A stretch of DNA of 64,000 nucleotides from Bacteroidota bacterium (lineage in GTDB: Bacteria; Bacteroidota; Bacteroidia; Bacteroidales; F082): the NCBI GenBank assembly GCA_009773165.1, contig WOUZ01000010.1, positions 1-64,000 of the forward strand, given 5' to 3'. Below the pieces are notes generated by a model. It saw only the letters and a program-made list of their open reading frames with translations. It ran no database searches and had not been told where the DNA came from. Shown here piece after piece: positions 16,850 through 27,126 of this stretch. Both the position numbers and the translations under genes were made by a program. How positions within the stretch are numbered: the stretch's first letter is position 1; each line of letters opens with the position of its first letter.

Positions 16850-17742
16850 AAATAATTATAATCGGTTCGAAAGGGTTTATTGGGCAACATGCTCTCAGTT
16901 ATTTCAGAACAAAAGGAAATGAGGTGTGGGGATGTGATGTAAATGTAGATTATACTGACCCAAACTATTTTTTGGTTGATACCACAAATAGCAACTTTCA
17001 TAGTATTTTTGAGCAACAACAATTTGATGTATGCATCAATTGTTCGGGAGCGGCAAGTGTTCCTGATTCGTTTAATAACCCGGCGCGAGATTTTGCTTTA
17101 AATGTGCATAATGTGGTTAATCTGCTGGATGCCATCAGAAAATATCGGTCAAATTGTAAATTCATTAATTTATCAAGTGCTGCCGTTTATGGAAATCCTT
17201 TGGCCTTGCCAATCACTGAACAAATGGTGGCCGCTCCTGTTTCACCTTATGGGTTTCATAAACTTATGGCCGAAAATGTTTGCGATGAGTATCATCGCTA
17301 TTTTAACTTACAAACAATCAGTTTCAGGGTCTTCTCAGCTTATGGACCGGGATTGAAAAAGCAACTATTTTGGGATATTTATCAAAAATTAAAATTAAGT
17401 AACAGCGTTGAATTGTGGGGAACAGGTAACGAATCAAGAGATTTTATTTATGTATCTGACATTATTCGAATTGTTGAAATTTATATAAAGAAGGGGGAGT
17501 TTAATGGCAAAGCAATCAATATCGGTAATGGAGAGCAAATCACTATTGATGAGGCCGCCAAAACAATTATTTCAACTACTCAATGGAATGGAGAACTTAA
17601 ATTTAACAATCAAGTTAGACAAGGTGATCCTTTGAACTGGGAAGCGAATATATGTAAGATTAAAGATTTAGGATATAAGCAACAAGTAGATTTAAAAGAA
17701 GGACTAAAAAGATATATTGAATGGGCGAACGAAAATGCATAG
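16846..17742 (+). CDS. NAD(P)-dependent sugar epimerase/dehydratase (extended SDR)
   Basis: The 298-residue protein has a Rossmann motif GSKGFIG (7-13), a serine in LSSAAVYG (110-116) and YxxxK at Y135/K139, so it is a complete extended short-chain dehydrogenase. The family includes GalE-type C4 epimerases and keto-sugar reductases; the exact substrate cannot be read. ATG overlaps the preceding stop as ATGA, and the next gene starts 22 nt inside it. It probably makes or reduces a nucleotide sugar for the neighbouring transferases. Confidence 0.88.
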   Translation: MKIIIIGSKGFIGQHALSYFRTKGNEVWGCDVNVDYTDPNYFLVDTTNSNFHSIFEQQQFDVCINCSGAASVPDSFNNPARDFALNVHNVVNLLDAIRKYRSNCKFINLSSAAVYGNPLALPITEQMVAAPVSPYGFHKLMAENVCDEYHRYFNLQTISFRVFSAYGPGLKKQLFWDIYQKLKLSNSVELWGTGNESRDFIYVSDIIRIVEIYIKKGEFNGKAINIGNGEQITIDEAAKTIISTTQWNGELKFNNQVRQGDPLNWEANICKIKDLGYKQQVDLKEGLKRYIEWANENA

Positions 17743-18872
17743 GTATTATCTATTACTACAATGAAGGCTGGATTGGTGGCACTTATTATATTGAAAATAT
17801 TATTGCTGCATTAAATAGTTTAGATGATAAGGAAAAGCCTTTCTTAAAGATTTTCACTTCTACAAAAGATGAATATGATGGGTTAATCGAAAAGTTAGCG
17901 TATCCTTATGCTCAATATATTTCATCTAATGTGAATTATAATCTTATTGAAAGGATTACAAATAAAATTGGTCGTGCATTACTAAAAAAAAATATTTTTG
18001 TTAAAAAAGCTGAGGATGATTCCTTTGACTTTATCTTTCCTAATCCAGGGCATAGTTTTTTTAGCTCAATAAGTGAAACAAAAAAGGTGTATTGGATTCC
18101 TGATTTTCAAGAGGACTACTTACCCCAATTTTTTTCAGAAGAGGAGTTAATGATTCGAAAAAATAGTCAAAAAAAACTTGCAAATAATGCTAAATATGTC
18201 ATTTTTAGTAGTAGAGATGCTTGCGAGGATTTCAAAAGACTTTATCCTGACAGCAATGTACAAAAGATTGTTTTGCCATTTGCTGTCAGGCCAGGTATTA
18301 ACTTGGATGAGAAGAAAAGTAATGAAATTGTATTAAAATATAAAATTACTAAGCCTTTTCTCTTGATACCCAATCAACTTTGGATTCACAAAAACCATAA
18401 GACAGTTATTTATGCAGCCAAAATATTAGCAGACCAAAGAAATCCTATCCAATTTATATTCTCGGGCAAAAATTCCGATTTTCGTTTCCCCGATTATCCA
18501 CAGGAGCTTTATAACTTGGTAGAATCATTAAACTTATCAGGCAGCGTAAAATTTTTAGGGTTTATTCCAAAAGATGATTTATCAGCCTTAATGCAACACA
18601 GTCTAGCCATCATTCAGCCTTCCCTCTTCGAAGGTTGGAGCACAGTGGTTGAAGAGGCCAAATGTATGAATAAATTTATTTTCGCTTCCAACATCCCTAT
18701 ACACCTGGAGCAGCTTGAAAAATATCCTAATAAAACACATTTTGAGAAAGAGAGTTCAGAAGCCTTAGTCAAGGCTATTTACCAATTTTGGACCGACCCT
18801 CCTTGTATTGAAAAATATGATTACGAAACGGACTTTATCAATTTTGGTAAAGCAATTATTAAGTTAATATAG
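17721..18872 (+). CDS. family 4 (GT-B) glycosyltransferase
   Basis: The 383-residue protein has the GT-B arrangement. The N-terminal half includes YYYNEGWIGGTYYIENII. The C-terminal half carries the donor-binding region PSLFEGWSTVVEEAKCM, with the EX7E-type glutamates. It is likely a retaining hexosyl- or deoxyhexosyltransferase. The start overlaps the end of the epimerase gene by 22 nt; this ATG gives the first plausible N-terminus. Confidence 0.88.
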   Translation: MGERKCIGIIYYYNEGWIGGTYYIENIIAALNSLDDKEKPFLKIFTSTKDEYDGLIEKLAYPYAQYISSNVNYNLIERITNKIGRALLKKNIFVKKAEDDSFDFIFPNPGHSFFSSISETKKVYWIPDFQEDYLPQFFSEEELMIRKNSQKKLANNAKYVIFSSRDACEDFKRLYPDSNVQKIVLPFAVRPGINLDEKKSNEIVLKYKITKPFLLIPNQLWIHKNHKTVIYAAKILADQRNPIQFIFSGKNSDFRFPDYPQELYNLVESLNLSGSVKFLGFIPKDDLSALMQHSLAIIQPSLFEGWSTVVEEAKCMNKFIFASNIPIHLEQLEKYPNKTHFEKESSEALVKAIYQFWTDPPCIEKYDYETDFINFGKAIIKLI

Positions 18873-19025
18873 AAGAATCTACTTCTTTTAATCATAATCT
18901 TTAACCTCAGCATCTTATCAGAGAACTAACAAAACGATGACATTTATTTGATTTTTTATATAACTATTGGCGCCATATTTACGAAAACAAAAATCAAATA
19001 GTAATTCGATTAATTTGGTATTTTA

Positions 19026-19811
19026 ATGGACTCATCAACCCACACCCTTTCCATCATAACCATAAACCTCAACAACAAAGAAGGTCTTAAGAAAACAATG
19101 GAAAGTGTTCTTAGCCAGACATTTTCAGATTATGAGTATATTGTAATGGATGGTGGTAGTACCGATGGCAGCGTTGAAGTAATTAATGAATATTCAGCGA
19201 AAATAGCCTGTTGGGTGAGTAGACCTGACAAGGGCATTTATAATGCTATGAATAAGGCGATTATTACAGCAAAAGGTGAATATCTTTTATTTCTAAACAG
19301 TGGCGACTGTCTTGTAAATAATGGAATCATTACAGAAGTATTCGCTCACTGCTTTGAAAGCGATTTGATCCTGGGAAATTTAGTAACCAAAGATAATGTT
19401 GAAATAAAACTCAATTATAATATTGACCTTGCAAATATTTGGAAATATGGGGCTCACCATCAGGCCATGTTTATTAAGCGGTCATTATTTGAACAGATTG
19501 GGTTTTATAATGAAAATGGAGATATCACAGCTGATTGGCAGTTTCTGATGCAGGTGTTGTTCAGGTTCAATAAAAGTTATACGTATATTGACAAAATAAT
19601 TAGCGTGTACGACATGCACGGTATCAGCTCCAACCCTGAAAACAAAAAGAGAATCACTCAAGAGAAAAAAAAATTCATGAAAGAAAAATTCGAACATCAC
19701 CCGCTTTTTTTATTGCAAAGCATCATTTTTTTTCGAAAAAATTATCGAAGAATTAAATCGATACCATTAAGGATGTCTCGAATAGTAACATCAATTACCA
19801 ACAACCGGTGA
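19026..19811 (+). CDS. family 2 glycosyltransferase (WcaA-like)
   Basis: The 261-residue GT-A enzyme begins LSIITINLNNKEGLKKTMES, with MDGGSTDGS (41-49), WVSRPDKGIYNAMNKAI and the NSGD element (91-94) in the metal/donor site. This is the pattern of small family 2 transferases common in O-antigen loci. The final TGA overlaps a GTG and lies 3 nt before the ATG of the next gene, so the two are coupled. Sugar specificity is unknown. Confidence 0.9.
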   Translation: MDSSTHTLSIITINLNNKEGLKKTMESVLSQTFSDYEYIVMDGGSTDGSVEVINEYSAKIACWVSRPDKGIYNAMNKAIITAKGEYLLFLNSGDCLVNNGIITEVFAHCFESDLILGNLVTKDNVEIKLNYNIDLANIWKYGAHHQAMFIKRSLFEQIGFYNENGDITADWQFLMQVLFRFNKSYTYIDKIISVYDMHGISSNPENKKRITQEKKKFMKEKFEHHPLFLLQSIIFFRKNYRRIKSIPLRMSRIVTSITNNR

Positions 19812-19813
19812 TC

Positions 19814-20788
19814 ATGGAAAATCCAATAACTTCAGATTCTCTTAAAACTCCTGTACTATTTCTGGTATTCAATCGGCCTGATACTACAAAACAAGTTTTT
19901 GAAGCCATCCGAAAAGCAAAACCACCACGGCTGTATATCGCTGCTGATGGCCCTAGAATTAACAAAGAAGGTGAAGCAGAAAGGGTTAAGGAAGTAAGGT
20001 CAATAGCCACTAATGTTGATTGGGAATGTGAGGTAACGACACTTTTTCGAGCCGAGAACCTCGGCTGCAAATATGCTGTTAGCGGTGCGATAACATGGTT
20101 TTTCGAACACGAAGAACAGGGAATAATTTTGGAAGATGATTGTTTGCCTGATCAGAGTTTCTTTTGGTTCTGCGAAGAATTATTGGATAGGTATAAAAAT
20201 GATTTAAGAATATGGCATATTTCAGGTAATAACTTTCAAAACGGCATAAAACGTGGCCAAAGCAGCTATTACTTTTCAAAGTTTAATCATATCTGGGGCT
20301 GGGCTACTTGGGCAAACCGTTGGTCAAAATATGATGTGGAAATTAAAAGCTATGATTCTTTCGTCTCAAATAATATCATTAATGACCTGTTTGAACTTGA
20401 TCAGGATAAAAAGTATTGGTCGTTTATCTTTGAAAAAGTATTTAAAGGTGAAATTGACACATGGGATTATCAGTGGACTTATACTGTTTGGGTTAATAGT
20501 GGGTTTAGTATTTTGCCGAATATTAACTTAATTTCAAATATCGGTTTTGGACTAAATGCAACGCATACAAAAGATTTAAATTCGCGACATTCAAATATAT
20601 TAAGACATGATTTATGTTTCCCATTGACGCATCCATTCTTCGTAGTAAAAGATCTGGCCGCTGATAAATATACTGCATTTAGGAACTTTACAAAGGCTAA
20701 TATGCTGAACAAGGTTTTAACTAAGTTTAAAAGCATTTTGCGATTAATTAAAGACCATAAATTATGGTCAGATAAAAAATTAAAATAA
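19814..20788 (+). CDS. GT-A-fold glycosyltransferase-like protein (HlpA-like nucleotide-sugar transferase)
   Basis: The protein of about 324 residues begins with PVLFLVFNRPDTTKQVFEAI. It continues YIAADGPR (41-48), FRAENLGCKYAVSGAI and the acidic motif ILEDDCLPD (105-113), followed by WHISGNNF and HIWGWATWANRW. These are shared with a broad GT2-related group often labelled hemolytic-protein HlpA-like or sugar transferase. The acidic motif suggests a metal-dependent transferase. GTG at 19808 is an alternative start. Function within the glycan pathway is inferred from position. Confidence 0.82.
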   Translation: MENPITSDSLKTPVLFLVFNRPDTTKQVFEAIRKAKPPRLYIAADGPRINKEGEAERVKEVRSIATNVDWECEVTTLFRAENLGCKYAVSGAITWFFEHEEQGIILEDDCLPDQSFFWFCEELLDRYKNDLRIWHISGNNFQNGIKRGQSSYYFSKFNHIWGWATWANRWSKYDVEIKSYDSFVSNNIINDLFELDQDKKYWSFIFEKVFKGEIDTWDYQWTYTVWVNSGFSILPNINLISNIGFGLNATHTKDLNSRHSNILRHDLCFPLTHPFFVVKDLAADKYTAFRNFTKANMLNKVLTKFKSILRLIKDHKLWSDKKLK

Positions 20789-20956
20789 AAGTTTCAGATT
20801 TGAATACATACATTGACCTAAGTAGTCATTTTCTGCAGTTGAATTTTCATATAGAGTACATGTATTGATAAAGTAAAGGATCGTCTTTAAAATTAAAATG
20901 AACAGAAATAATTTAATGATAACTCAATCAAATCCCATCCTTTTAAAGTAATTATA

Positions 20957-22219
20957 ATGAAAGTCCTAATCGTAAACCAAAGCGATAATGAAGGCGGTGC
21001 TGCGCGTGCAGCTTACCGACTGCATAGAGCGTTGTTGGAAAGTGGGGTGGATAGTCAGATGTGTGTCCAGTCCAGGATTTTGGATGACTTCACAGTTTTG
21101 GGTCCGCACACCAAAATGCAAAAGGTATTAGGGAAATTTCGCCCGATTATTGATAGCCTGCCTGTTCGTCATTATAAAGACCGAACCAAGACTTTGTTTA
21201 GTCCTGCTTGGCTACCTTTCTCACCTATAGTTCATCGCATTAATACCATTAATCCTGACGTGGTGCATTTACATTGGATAGCCGGAGGCATGATGCGCAT
21301 TGAAGATATTGCAAAAATCAAAGCCCCGGTTGTCTGGAGTCTTCATGATGATTGGGGGTTCACCGGAGGTTGCCATATCAAATGGGAATGCAAACGTTAT
21401 CAGCAGGCTTGTGGTCAATGTCCACGCTTGGGTTCGTTAAAAGAAAACGATTTAAGCCGAAGGATTTTTCTTAGAAAGCAAAAAACCTTTGCGAAAATTC
21501 AAAATCTCACTGTTATAGGTTTAAGCCGATGGTTAGCCGATTGCGCAAAAGAGAGTGCCTTATTTAAAAAATATCCCATATCAAATTTACCCAATTTATT
21601 GAATACGGAGTCATTTGCACCTTTTGATAAGCATCAAGCAAGATCATTGCTCAATTTGCCTCAGAATAAAAAAATGATTCTGTTTGGAGCACTAAGTGCG
21701 ACCAGTGATATCAATAAAGGCTTCAAAGAATTGACAGAGTCATTATTACATATCGATTCAGAAAATACAGAGTTAGTTGTATTTGGCAGTAATCAACCTA
21801 AAACCCCACAAGGATTTAAACAAAAAGCGCATTATTTAGGTCGTTTATATGATGATGTCAGTTTACGTATCTTATATGCTGCAGCAGATGTTATGGTCGT
21901 GCCGAGTTTGCAGGAAAACTTGTCCAATGCCATAATGGAAAGTATGGCATGCGGAACGCCCGTTGTTGGGTTTGATATAGGCGGAAATAGCGATATGATC
22001 GAGCATCGTACAAATGGATACCTGGCAAAACCTTTCGATACAACTGATTTGGCATGTGGAATCGAATGGGTGTTGAATAATGCAAGCTATGAGGAGCTTT
22101 GCCAGAATGCAAGGAAAAAAGTAGTGGCAGAGTTTGATAGTAAATTCGTAGCCTTGAAGTATATGGAACTTTATTCATCGTTGAGTGTTAATCTTGCGCC
22201 AAAGGCTATTACGAAGTAG
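20957..22219 (+). CDS. family 4 glycosyltransferase (WcaC-like)
   Basis: The 420-residue GT-B protein begins KVLIVNQSDNEGGAARAAYR. It continues VVHLHWIAGG, WSLHDDWGFTGGCHIKWECK and a cysteine-containing CGQCPRLGS, a combination seen in colanic-acid-type WcaC transferases. The C-terminal donor site is PSLQENLSNAIMESMACG with GFDIGGNSDMI. The conserved C-x2-C and upstream cysteines may bind metal or stabilise the acceptor domain. It stands apart, with 168 bp before and 309 bp after, so it may be separately acquired. Confidence 0.9.
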   Translation: MKVLIVNQSDNEGGAARAAYRLHRALLESGVDSQMCVQSRILDDFTVLGPHTKMQKVLGKFRPIIDSLPVRHYKDRTKTLFSPAWLPFSPIVHRINTINPDVVHLHWIAGGMMRIEDIAKIKAPVVWSLHDDWGFTGGCHIKWECKRYQQACGQCPRLGSLKENDLSRRIFLRKQKTFAKIQNLTVIGLSRWLADCAKESALFKKYPISNLPNLLNTESFAPFDKHQARSLLNLPQNKKMILFGALSATSDINKGFKELTESLLHIDSENTELVVFGSNQPKTPQGFKQKAHYLGRLYDDVSLRILYAAADVMVVPSLQENLSNAIMESMACGTPVVGFDIGGNSDMIEHRTNGYLAKPFDTTDLACGIEWVLNNASYEELCQNARKKVVAEFDSKFVALKYMELYSSLSVNLAPKAITK

Positions 22220-22528
22220 GTTTAGTTCATTCTACTCAAGTTAACCCCGTTTTTAAAAGGACTGTTTTTGTGACTTTCAATGCTGAAGCAAAAGGTAAAA
22301 CGCAAGTTGAAACGCAATTACATCCGCTGCTAATTATTTGGTTTATAATGCCCTTCCAGAGTTTATGAGTTTGAAAAATATAGGATAAAGTGTAAAAACT
22401 GAAGATATTGATGAGATTCTGATTGGCCTAAAGTATTGATAAGATTAAAATAAGAAAGAAAATAAATTTGCTTAAATTTATTAAAAGTTTTATTAACACT
22501 AAACCCCTCAAATTCACATGTTTTATTT
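22220..22528. other. intergenic gap, no gene recognised
   Basis: The stretch is AT-rich with stops in all frames. No hairpin terminator, promoter box or recognisable gene fragment was found. A short open run from the GTG at about 22270 (32 codons) has no recognisable similarity. Confidence 0.4.
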
Positions 22529-23614
22529 ATGAAAAAAGTAGTGTGGATTGGTCCCATAGTGAGGCCAGATGATGTTTATCTTTATAAAGCCCAAAGCGCC
22601 GCTGCAAACATATGGCAACTTGGTTTTATTAATGGATTACTTAAAAACAATTTGCAGGTAATCGTTGCATCTTATATTCCATTTCCGGCATGGCCTCGTG
22701 GACCGTCCTGGGTTGATTCATATAAGGGTAAGCTTGATGAGAATGTTAAAATTATTTCAACTGGTTATGTAAACATTATGTTTTTTCGTGAACTCTTTAT
22801 CGGAATATCTCTGTTTTTTAAACTAATTTTAAGCAGGGATTGTATTTCAGAAGAGTTGAATACCGTCTTTACATACAACCCGATACTGCGTCATAGATTA
22901 ATTCCATTTCTTTTGAAAAATTTCTGGAAGAAAAAGATAAAATGGCTATCGGTTTTGGCAGACGGGTATGTCAAAGGTAATTCGGATAAAACTATTTTCC
23001 TCTCTCATGACTATTATACGAGTTTCAAAGGCCCCAAATCCTTCATTGATGGTGGTATCTCTGAATCAAAATTTTCGTTCATCAAACCTGATTATCAAAG
23101 AAAAATTCTTGTTTATGCCGGATCACAGTCAAAACTAACAGGTATTAAAGATTTTATCGATCTTTTTTTAAAAATTAACCAAAAGGATTTTGAATTGCAT
23201 ATATTTGGTTACCCATCTGATCCTGAAATAAATAAAATTTGTTCTATTACCGATAAGGTTAAACAGTTTGGTTTTGTTACAGATGAGGTTTTAATATCGG
23301 CTTGCGAAAATGCATTTGCTTTTGTAAGCCCTCGTTCAACAAACGATTTTGCAAACACCACTTTCCCTTCAAAACTGCTTTATTATTTGCAGTTTGAGAA
23401 GCCAATTGTCTCAACAAAAACAAAAACCCTTCATCCAAAATTTGATCATTTACTTTTTAATTACGATCCTTTAAATGAAGAATCTTTAGTAAACTGTCTA
23501 ATCAAACTCAGTAATATGGACCTGGAAATCCATGCGCTTAAAGTAAAGGATTTTAAAGAACAAAATAGCTGGCAATCATTGGTTGAAAATATAGTTAAAA
23601 ATGACATTGGTTGA
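22529..23614 (+). CDS. GT-B-type glycosyltransferase
   Basis: The 361-residue protein starts MKKVVWIGPIVRPDDVYLYK and has a C-terminal half with VYAGSQSKLTGIKDFIDLF, HIFGYPSDPEI and the donor region FVSPRSTNDFANTTFPSKLLYYL. This follows family 4 layout, but the usual glutamate pair is replaced by the sequence around TTFPSKL, as in some transferases of variable glycan loci. It is probably cytoplasmic and membrane-associated. Specificity is unknown. Confidence 0.8.
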   Translation: MKKVVWIGPIVRPDDVYLYKAQSAAANIWQLGFINGLLKNNLQVIVASYIPFPAWPRGPSWVDSYKGKLDENVKIISTGYVNIMFFRELFIGISLFFKLILSRDCISEELNTVFTYNPILRHRLIPFLLKNFWKKKIKWLSVLADGYVKGNSDKTIFLSHDYYTSFKGPKSFIDGGISESKFSFIKPDYQRKILVYAGSQSKLTGIKDFIDLFLKINQKDFELHIFGYPSDPEINKICSITDKVKQFGFVTDEVLISACENAFAFVSPRSTNDFANTTFPSKLLYYLQFEKPIVSTKTKTLHPKFDHLLFNYDPLNEESLVNCLIKLSNMDLEIHALKVKDFKEQNSWQSLVENIVKNDIG

Positions 23615-24058
23615 TGCATTATACATCAACAATCGAAGCAAATAAATTCTGTTAGATTTTCTTCTTGAGAAATTAGCAAAAGCGATTTTAATATAATTGA
23701 AGGTCATCTTAAATGAGTAAAACCAAGGTATTTTAACCCAGGGTTCGTTCAAAATGTAAAATGACACAACAAATAATGCATCATTAGCTAAGGTATAGCC
23801 CTCCTCAATGAAACCTTGGATATGGAAATAATTATGTTTCTACTATTTAAATCTGACCTCATTTTATACGATTTCCCTTCTTTTCGCACTGTTTATTTCA
23901 CAAATTGCACATTTAAATCTAAATTGCACTTTTAATTCTGATGTTATTAATTCTGTATCTGATTCTGAGAATAAATAAACAAAAAAGTCTGTCAACTCTT
24001 TCATTTTAAAGTTATTGTATAAGATCAATTATTACAACTTATTAAATAAAAACTGACC
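23615..24058. other. intergenic gap before the deoxy-HexNAc genes
   Basis: Over 440 bp with no supported gene; a 63-codon reverse frame here is low-complexity and overlaps the previous gene's end. The gap separates the variable glycosyltransferase block from the conserved UDP-sugar block, so a promoter for the latter is expected, though I could not identify a convincing box. Confidence 0.4.
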
Positions 24059-25078
24059 ATGTTTAGCAATAAAACCCTTTTGATTACCGGTGGAACTGGC
24101 TCTTTTGGTAATGCTGTTCTTAATCGTTTTCTTAATACTGATATAAAAGAAATTCGGATTTTCTCGCGTGATGAAAAAAAACAACATGAAATGCGTGTTG
24201 CTTTGAACAACCCAAAAGTAAAATTTTATATTGGCGATGTTCGTAACTTCAACAGCATTCAGATGGCAATGTGTGGTGTTGATTATGTTTTCCATGCTGC
24301 TGCCCTCAAACAGGTTCCTTCCTGCGAATTTTTCCCCATTGAAGCCACCCGTACCAACGTTTTGGGAACCGATAATGTAATAAGATCCGCAGTGTCTGAA
24401 AATGTTAAAAATCTAATTTGCCTCAGCACTGATAAAGCAGCCTATCCTATAAATGCTATGGGGATTTCTAAAGCCCTCATGGAAAAGGTTGCAGTTGCTG
24501 CCTCTCGCAATATTCCCGGGGGTGGAACTAAAGTTTGCCTAACCCGCTATGGAAATGTAATGGCATCGAGGGGTTCAGTAATACCTCACTTTGTTGAGCA
24601 GATTAAAGCAGGGAAACCCATTACAGTTACCGACCCTAATATGACACGTTACCTTATGTCGCTCAATGAAGCCGTCGATTTGGTGTTGTTTGCTTTCAAA
24701 AACGGTAATCAGGGCGATTTGTTTGTGCAGAAGGCACCTGCATCGACAATCGGTGATTTGGCTCAGGCAATAAAGGAATTATTCAACGCGCCTAATCCCA
24801 TTCAGGTAATAGGTACACGCCACGGTGAAAAACTCTACGAAACTTTATGCACCCGCGAAGAAATGGCCAAGGCTACAGATTTAGAAAGCTTTTACCAGAT
24901 TCCCGCCGATAACCGTGACCTTAACTATGGTAAATACTTTGAAACAGGAAATGTAAATGCCTCTGCATTAGAAGATTATAACTCGCATAACACAAATCGA
25001 TTAAATCTGAAGGAAGTAAAAGAAAAATTGTTGACACTTGATTATATAAGGGTGGAACTTGGTCAATGGAAGAAATAA
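24059..25078 (+). CDS. UDP-GlcNAc 4,6-dehydratase/5-epimerase (CapE/FnlA/WbjB type)
   Basis: This soluble SDR of 339 residues converts UDP-GlcNAc to a 4-keto-6-deoxy-L-sugar intermediate, the first step to UDP-L-FucNAc or UDP-L-QuiNAc. It has GGTGSFG (11-17), STDK (123-126) and, in place of the usual YxxxK tyrosine, M134 with K138 (AMGISK). The methionine is characteristic of this inverting dehydratase group. HAAALKQVPSCEFFP is another landmark. It leads a four-gene set with a reductase, a 2-epimerase and a WbuB-like transferase, the standard order of this pathway. Confidence 0.94.
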   Translation: MFSNKTLLITGGTGSFGNAVLNRFLNTDIKEIRIFSRDEKKQHEMRVALNNPKVKFYIGDVRNFNSIQMAMCGVDYVFHAAALKQVPSCEFFPIEATRTNVLGTDNVIRSAVSENVKNLICLSTDKAAYPINAMGISKALMEKVAVAASRNIPGGGTKVCLTRYGNVMASRGSVIPHFVEQIKAGKPITVTDPNMTRYLMSLNEAVDLVLFAFKNGNQGDLFVQKAPASTIGDLAQAIKELFNAPNPIQVIGTRHGEKLYETLCTREEMAKATDLESFYQIPADNRDLNYGKYFETGNVNASALEDYNSHNTNRLNLKEVKEKLLTLDYIRVELGQWKK

Positions 25079-25106
25079 ATTATATATCTGATCTTTTTAA
25101 TGAATC

Positions 25107-25967
25107 ATGAATAAAATTTTGGTTTTGGGTGCAAGTGGGATGGCTGGTCACACCATCACTCTATATTTTATGGAAAAGGGTTACGATGTTACGGCTTATT
25201 CAATGAATCCTTTTCCGTTTTGTAGAAATATTAATGGAGATGCATTTAATAGAGATGAATTTACTCAAATTTTGGTACAGAATGAGTATGATATAGTGAT
25301 AAATTGTATCGGAATTTTAAACCAGTGGGCAGATGAGAATCTTGCAATGGCCGTCTATCTTAACAGTTATTTGCCCCATTTGATTGCCGATACCCTCCTT
25401 AAGTCATCAAAGGCTAGATTAATTCATATGAGCACGGATTGTGTTTTTGCTGGAAATACTGGCCCTTACTTTGAAAATAGTTTACGCGATGGGCGCTCAT
25501 TTTATGACCGGTCAAAAGCATTGGGAGAAATAGATGATGATGTAAATCTTACTTTCCGTAATTCCATTATCGGTCCGGATATGAACGAGAATGGGATTGG
25601 CCTTTTTAATTGGTTTATGAAGCAGAATAACGAAATCAAGGGTTTTACTGGTGCATTATGGACAGGAGTAACTACTCTTACCCTTGCAAAAGCTATGGAG
25701 AGTGCTATACAGGAAAACCTTTCTGGCTTATATAATCTTGTAAATAACTATAGTATCTCTAAATACGAATTACTCAGCTTATTCAATAAGCATTTTCGAA
25801 ACAATTGTATTACTATCCATAAAAGCGATAAGCTTCAATTGGATAAATCTTTGAGAAATTCCAGAACTGATTTTTCTTTTGTTGTTCCATCATATGAACA
25901 TATGATTATTGAAATGAAAGAATGGATTGAAGCTCATCCTCAATTATATCCCCATTATAACCTTTAA
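25107..25967 (+). CDS. RmlD-like nucleotide-sugar reductase of the L-deoxyHexNAc pathway
   Basis: The 286-residue SDR has GASGMAG (8-14), STDCVF (109-114) and YxxxK at Y133/K137 (YDRSK). It should reduce the 4-keto group of the CapE-type product. CapF/WbjC reductases of the L-FucNAc pathway are longer because of a C-terminal cupin domain, which this protein lacks. Its size matches RmlD-like reductases reported for UDP-L-QuiNAc pathways (WbvR type). The likely product is therefore the L-rhamno intermediate, to be epimerised to UDP-L-QuiNAc; this is inference from domain content. Confidence 0.88.
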   Translation: MNKILVLGASGMAGHTITLYFMEKGYDVTAYSMNPFPFCRNINGDAFNRDEFTQILVQNEYDIVINCIGILNQWADENLAMAVYLNSYLPHLIADTLLKSSKARLIHMSTDCVFAGNTGPYFENSLRDGRSFYDRSKALGEIDDDVNLTFRNSIIGPDMNENGIGLFNWFMKQNNEIKGFTGALWTGVTTLTLAKAMESAIQENLSGLYNLVNNYSISKYELLSLFNKHFRNNCITIHKSDKLQLDKSLRNSRTDFSFVVPSYEHMIIEMKEWIEAHPQLYPHYNL

Positions 25968-25976
25968 CCCTCCATT

Positions 25977-27110
25977 ATGAAAAAACTAAAAGTGATGACC
26001 CTGGTAGGTACAAGGCCAGAAATTATAAAATTGTCGGAAGTCATAAAAAAATGTGATCAATATTTTGATCATGTTTTGGTACATACGGGTCAAAATTATG
26101 CCTATAATCTAAATGAAATATTTTTTAAAGATTTGGGACTGCGCGAACCGAATCATTATCTGGGTGTAGTGGGCAGCAATCTGGGCGAAACTATGGGGAA
26201 TATCATCGCAAAATCTTATCAGCTATTGTTGGATGAAACTCCTGATGCTATATTGGTGCTTGGTGACACGAACTCTGCTTTATCTGCTATAAGTGCAAAA
26301 CGCCTGAAAATTCCCGTTTTCCATATGGAAGCAGGGAATCGTTGTTTTGATGAAAATCTGCCAGAAGAAATTAACAGGAGGATTGTTGATCATGTTTCAG
26401 ATGTTAATCTGCCATATTCAGAACACGCACGCAGATATCTGTTTGCCGAAGGAATAAAAAAAGAGCATGTTTATGTAACAGGTTCTCCAATGAAGGAAGT
26501 TTTGGTTGCTCAAAGTCAAAAAATTGAGAATAGTTCAATTCTCGACATATTGAATTTAAAACGAAAAAAGTATATCCTGTTATCAGCCCATAGAGAAGAA
26601 AATATTGACAATGAAAAGAATTTTCTGGAATTGATGAACGCCATTAATGCTATTGCTGAAAACTATAAATTTCCTGTAATATACAGTGTCCATCCACGAA
26701 GCAAAAAAATGATTTCAGAACGACACTTTATATTCAGAGAAAATGTACAAACAATGGAGCCATTTGGGTTTTCAGATTATATTAAACTGCAAATGAATTC
26801 ATTGTGCGTTATTTCCGACAGTGGTACCCTTGCAGAAGAATCTGCAATATTAAATTTTCCTGCGGTTTCAATCAGAACATCAACTGAACGGCCGGAAGCA
26901 CTTGACAAAGGCAATTTTATTATCGGTTCTATTTCAACAAAATCGTTGTTGCAATCAGTTGATATGGCAATTAGAATGTCGGAGCTGAACGAAACAAGTA
27001 TACCCGTGCCAGATTATTCTGATGAGAATGTTTCAGTAAAAATAGTGAAGATTATACAAAGCTATACTGATATCATTAACAGGAAAGTATGGCAGAAGTC
27101 GGGATGTTAA
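25977..27110 (+). CDS. UDP-N-acetyl sugar 2-epimerase (CapG/FnlC/WecB family)
   Basis: The 377-residue protein has GTRPEIIKLS (11-20), HMEAGNR (116-122) and SDSGT (280-284), hallmarks of the non-hydrolysing UDP-GlcNAc 2-epimerase fold. In this gene order it performs the last step, C2 epimerisation of the 6-deoxy-L-HexNAc nucleotide, giving UDP-L-FucNAc or UDP-L-QuiNAc. A housekeeping WecB making UDP-ManNAc is the alternative but fits the neighbours less well. It lies 9 bp after the reductase and 16 bp before the transferase. Confidence 0.92.
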   Translation: MKKLKVMTLVGTRPEIIKLSEVIKKCDQYFDHVLVHTGQNYAYNLNEIFFKDLGLREPNHYLGVVGSNLGETMGNIIAKSYQLLLDETPDAILVLGDTNSALSAISAKRLKIPVFHMEAGNRCFDENLPEEINRRIVDHVSDVNLPYSEHARRYLFAEGIKKEHVYVTGSPMKEVLVAQSQKIENSSILDILNLKRKKYILLSAHREENIDNEKNFLELMNAINAIAENYKFPVIYSVHPRSKKMISERHFIFRENVQTMEPFGFSDYIKLQMNSLCVISDSGTLAEESAILNFPAVSIRTSTERPEALDKGNFIIGSISTKSLLQSVDMAIRMSELNETSIPVPDYSDENVSVKIVKIIQSYTDIINRKVWQKSGC

Positions 27111-27126
27111 TAAAATAATCTTTTCA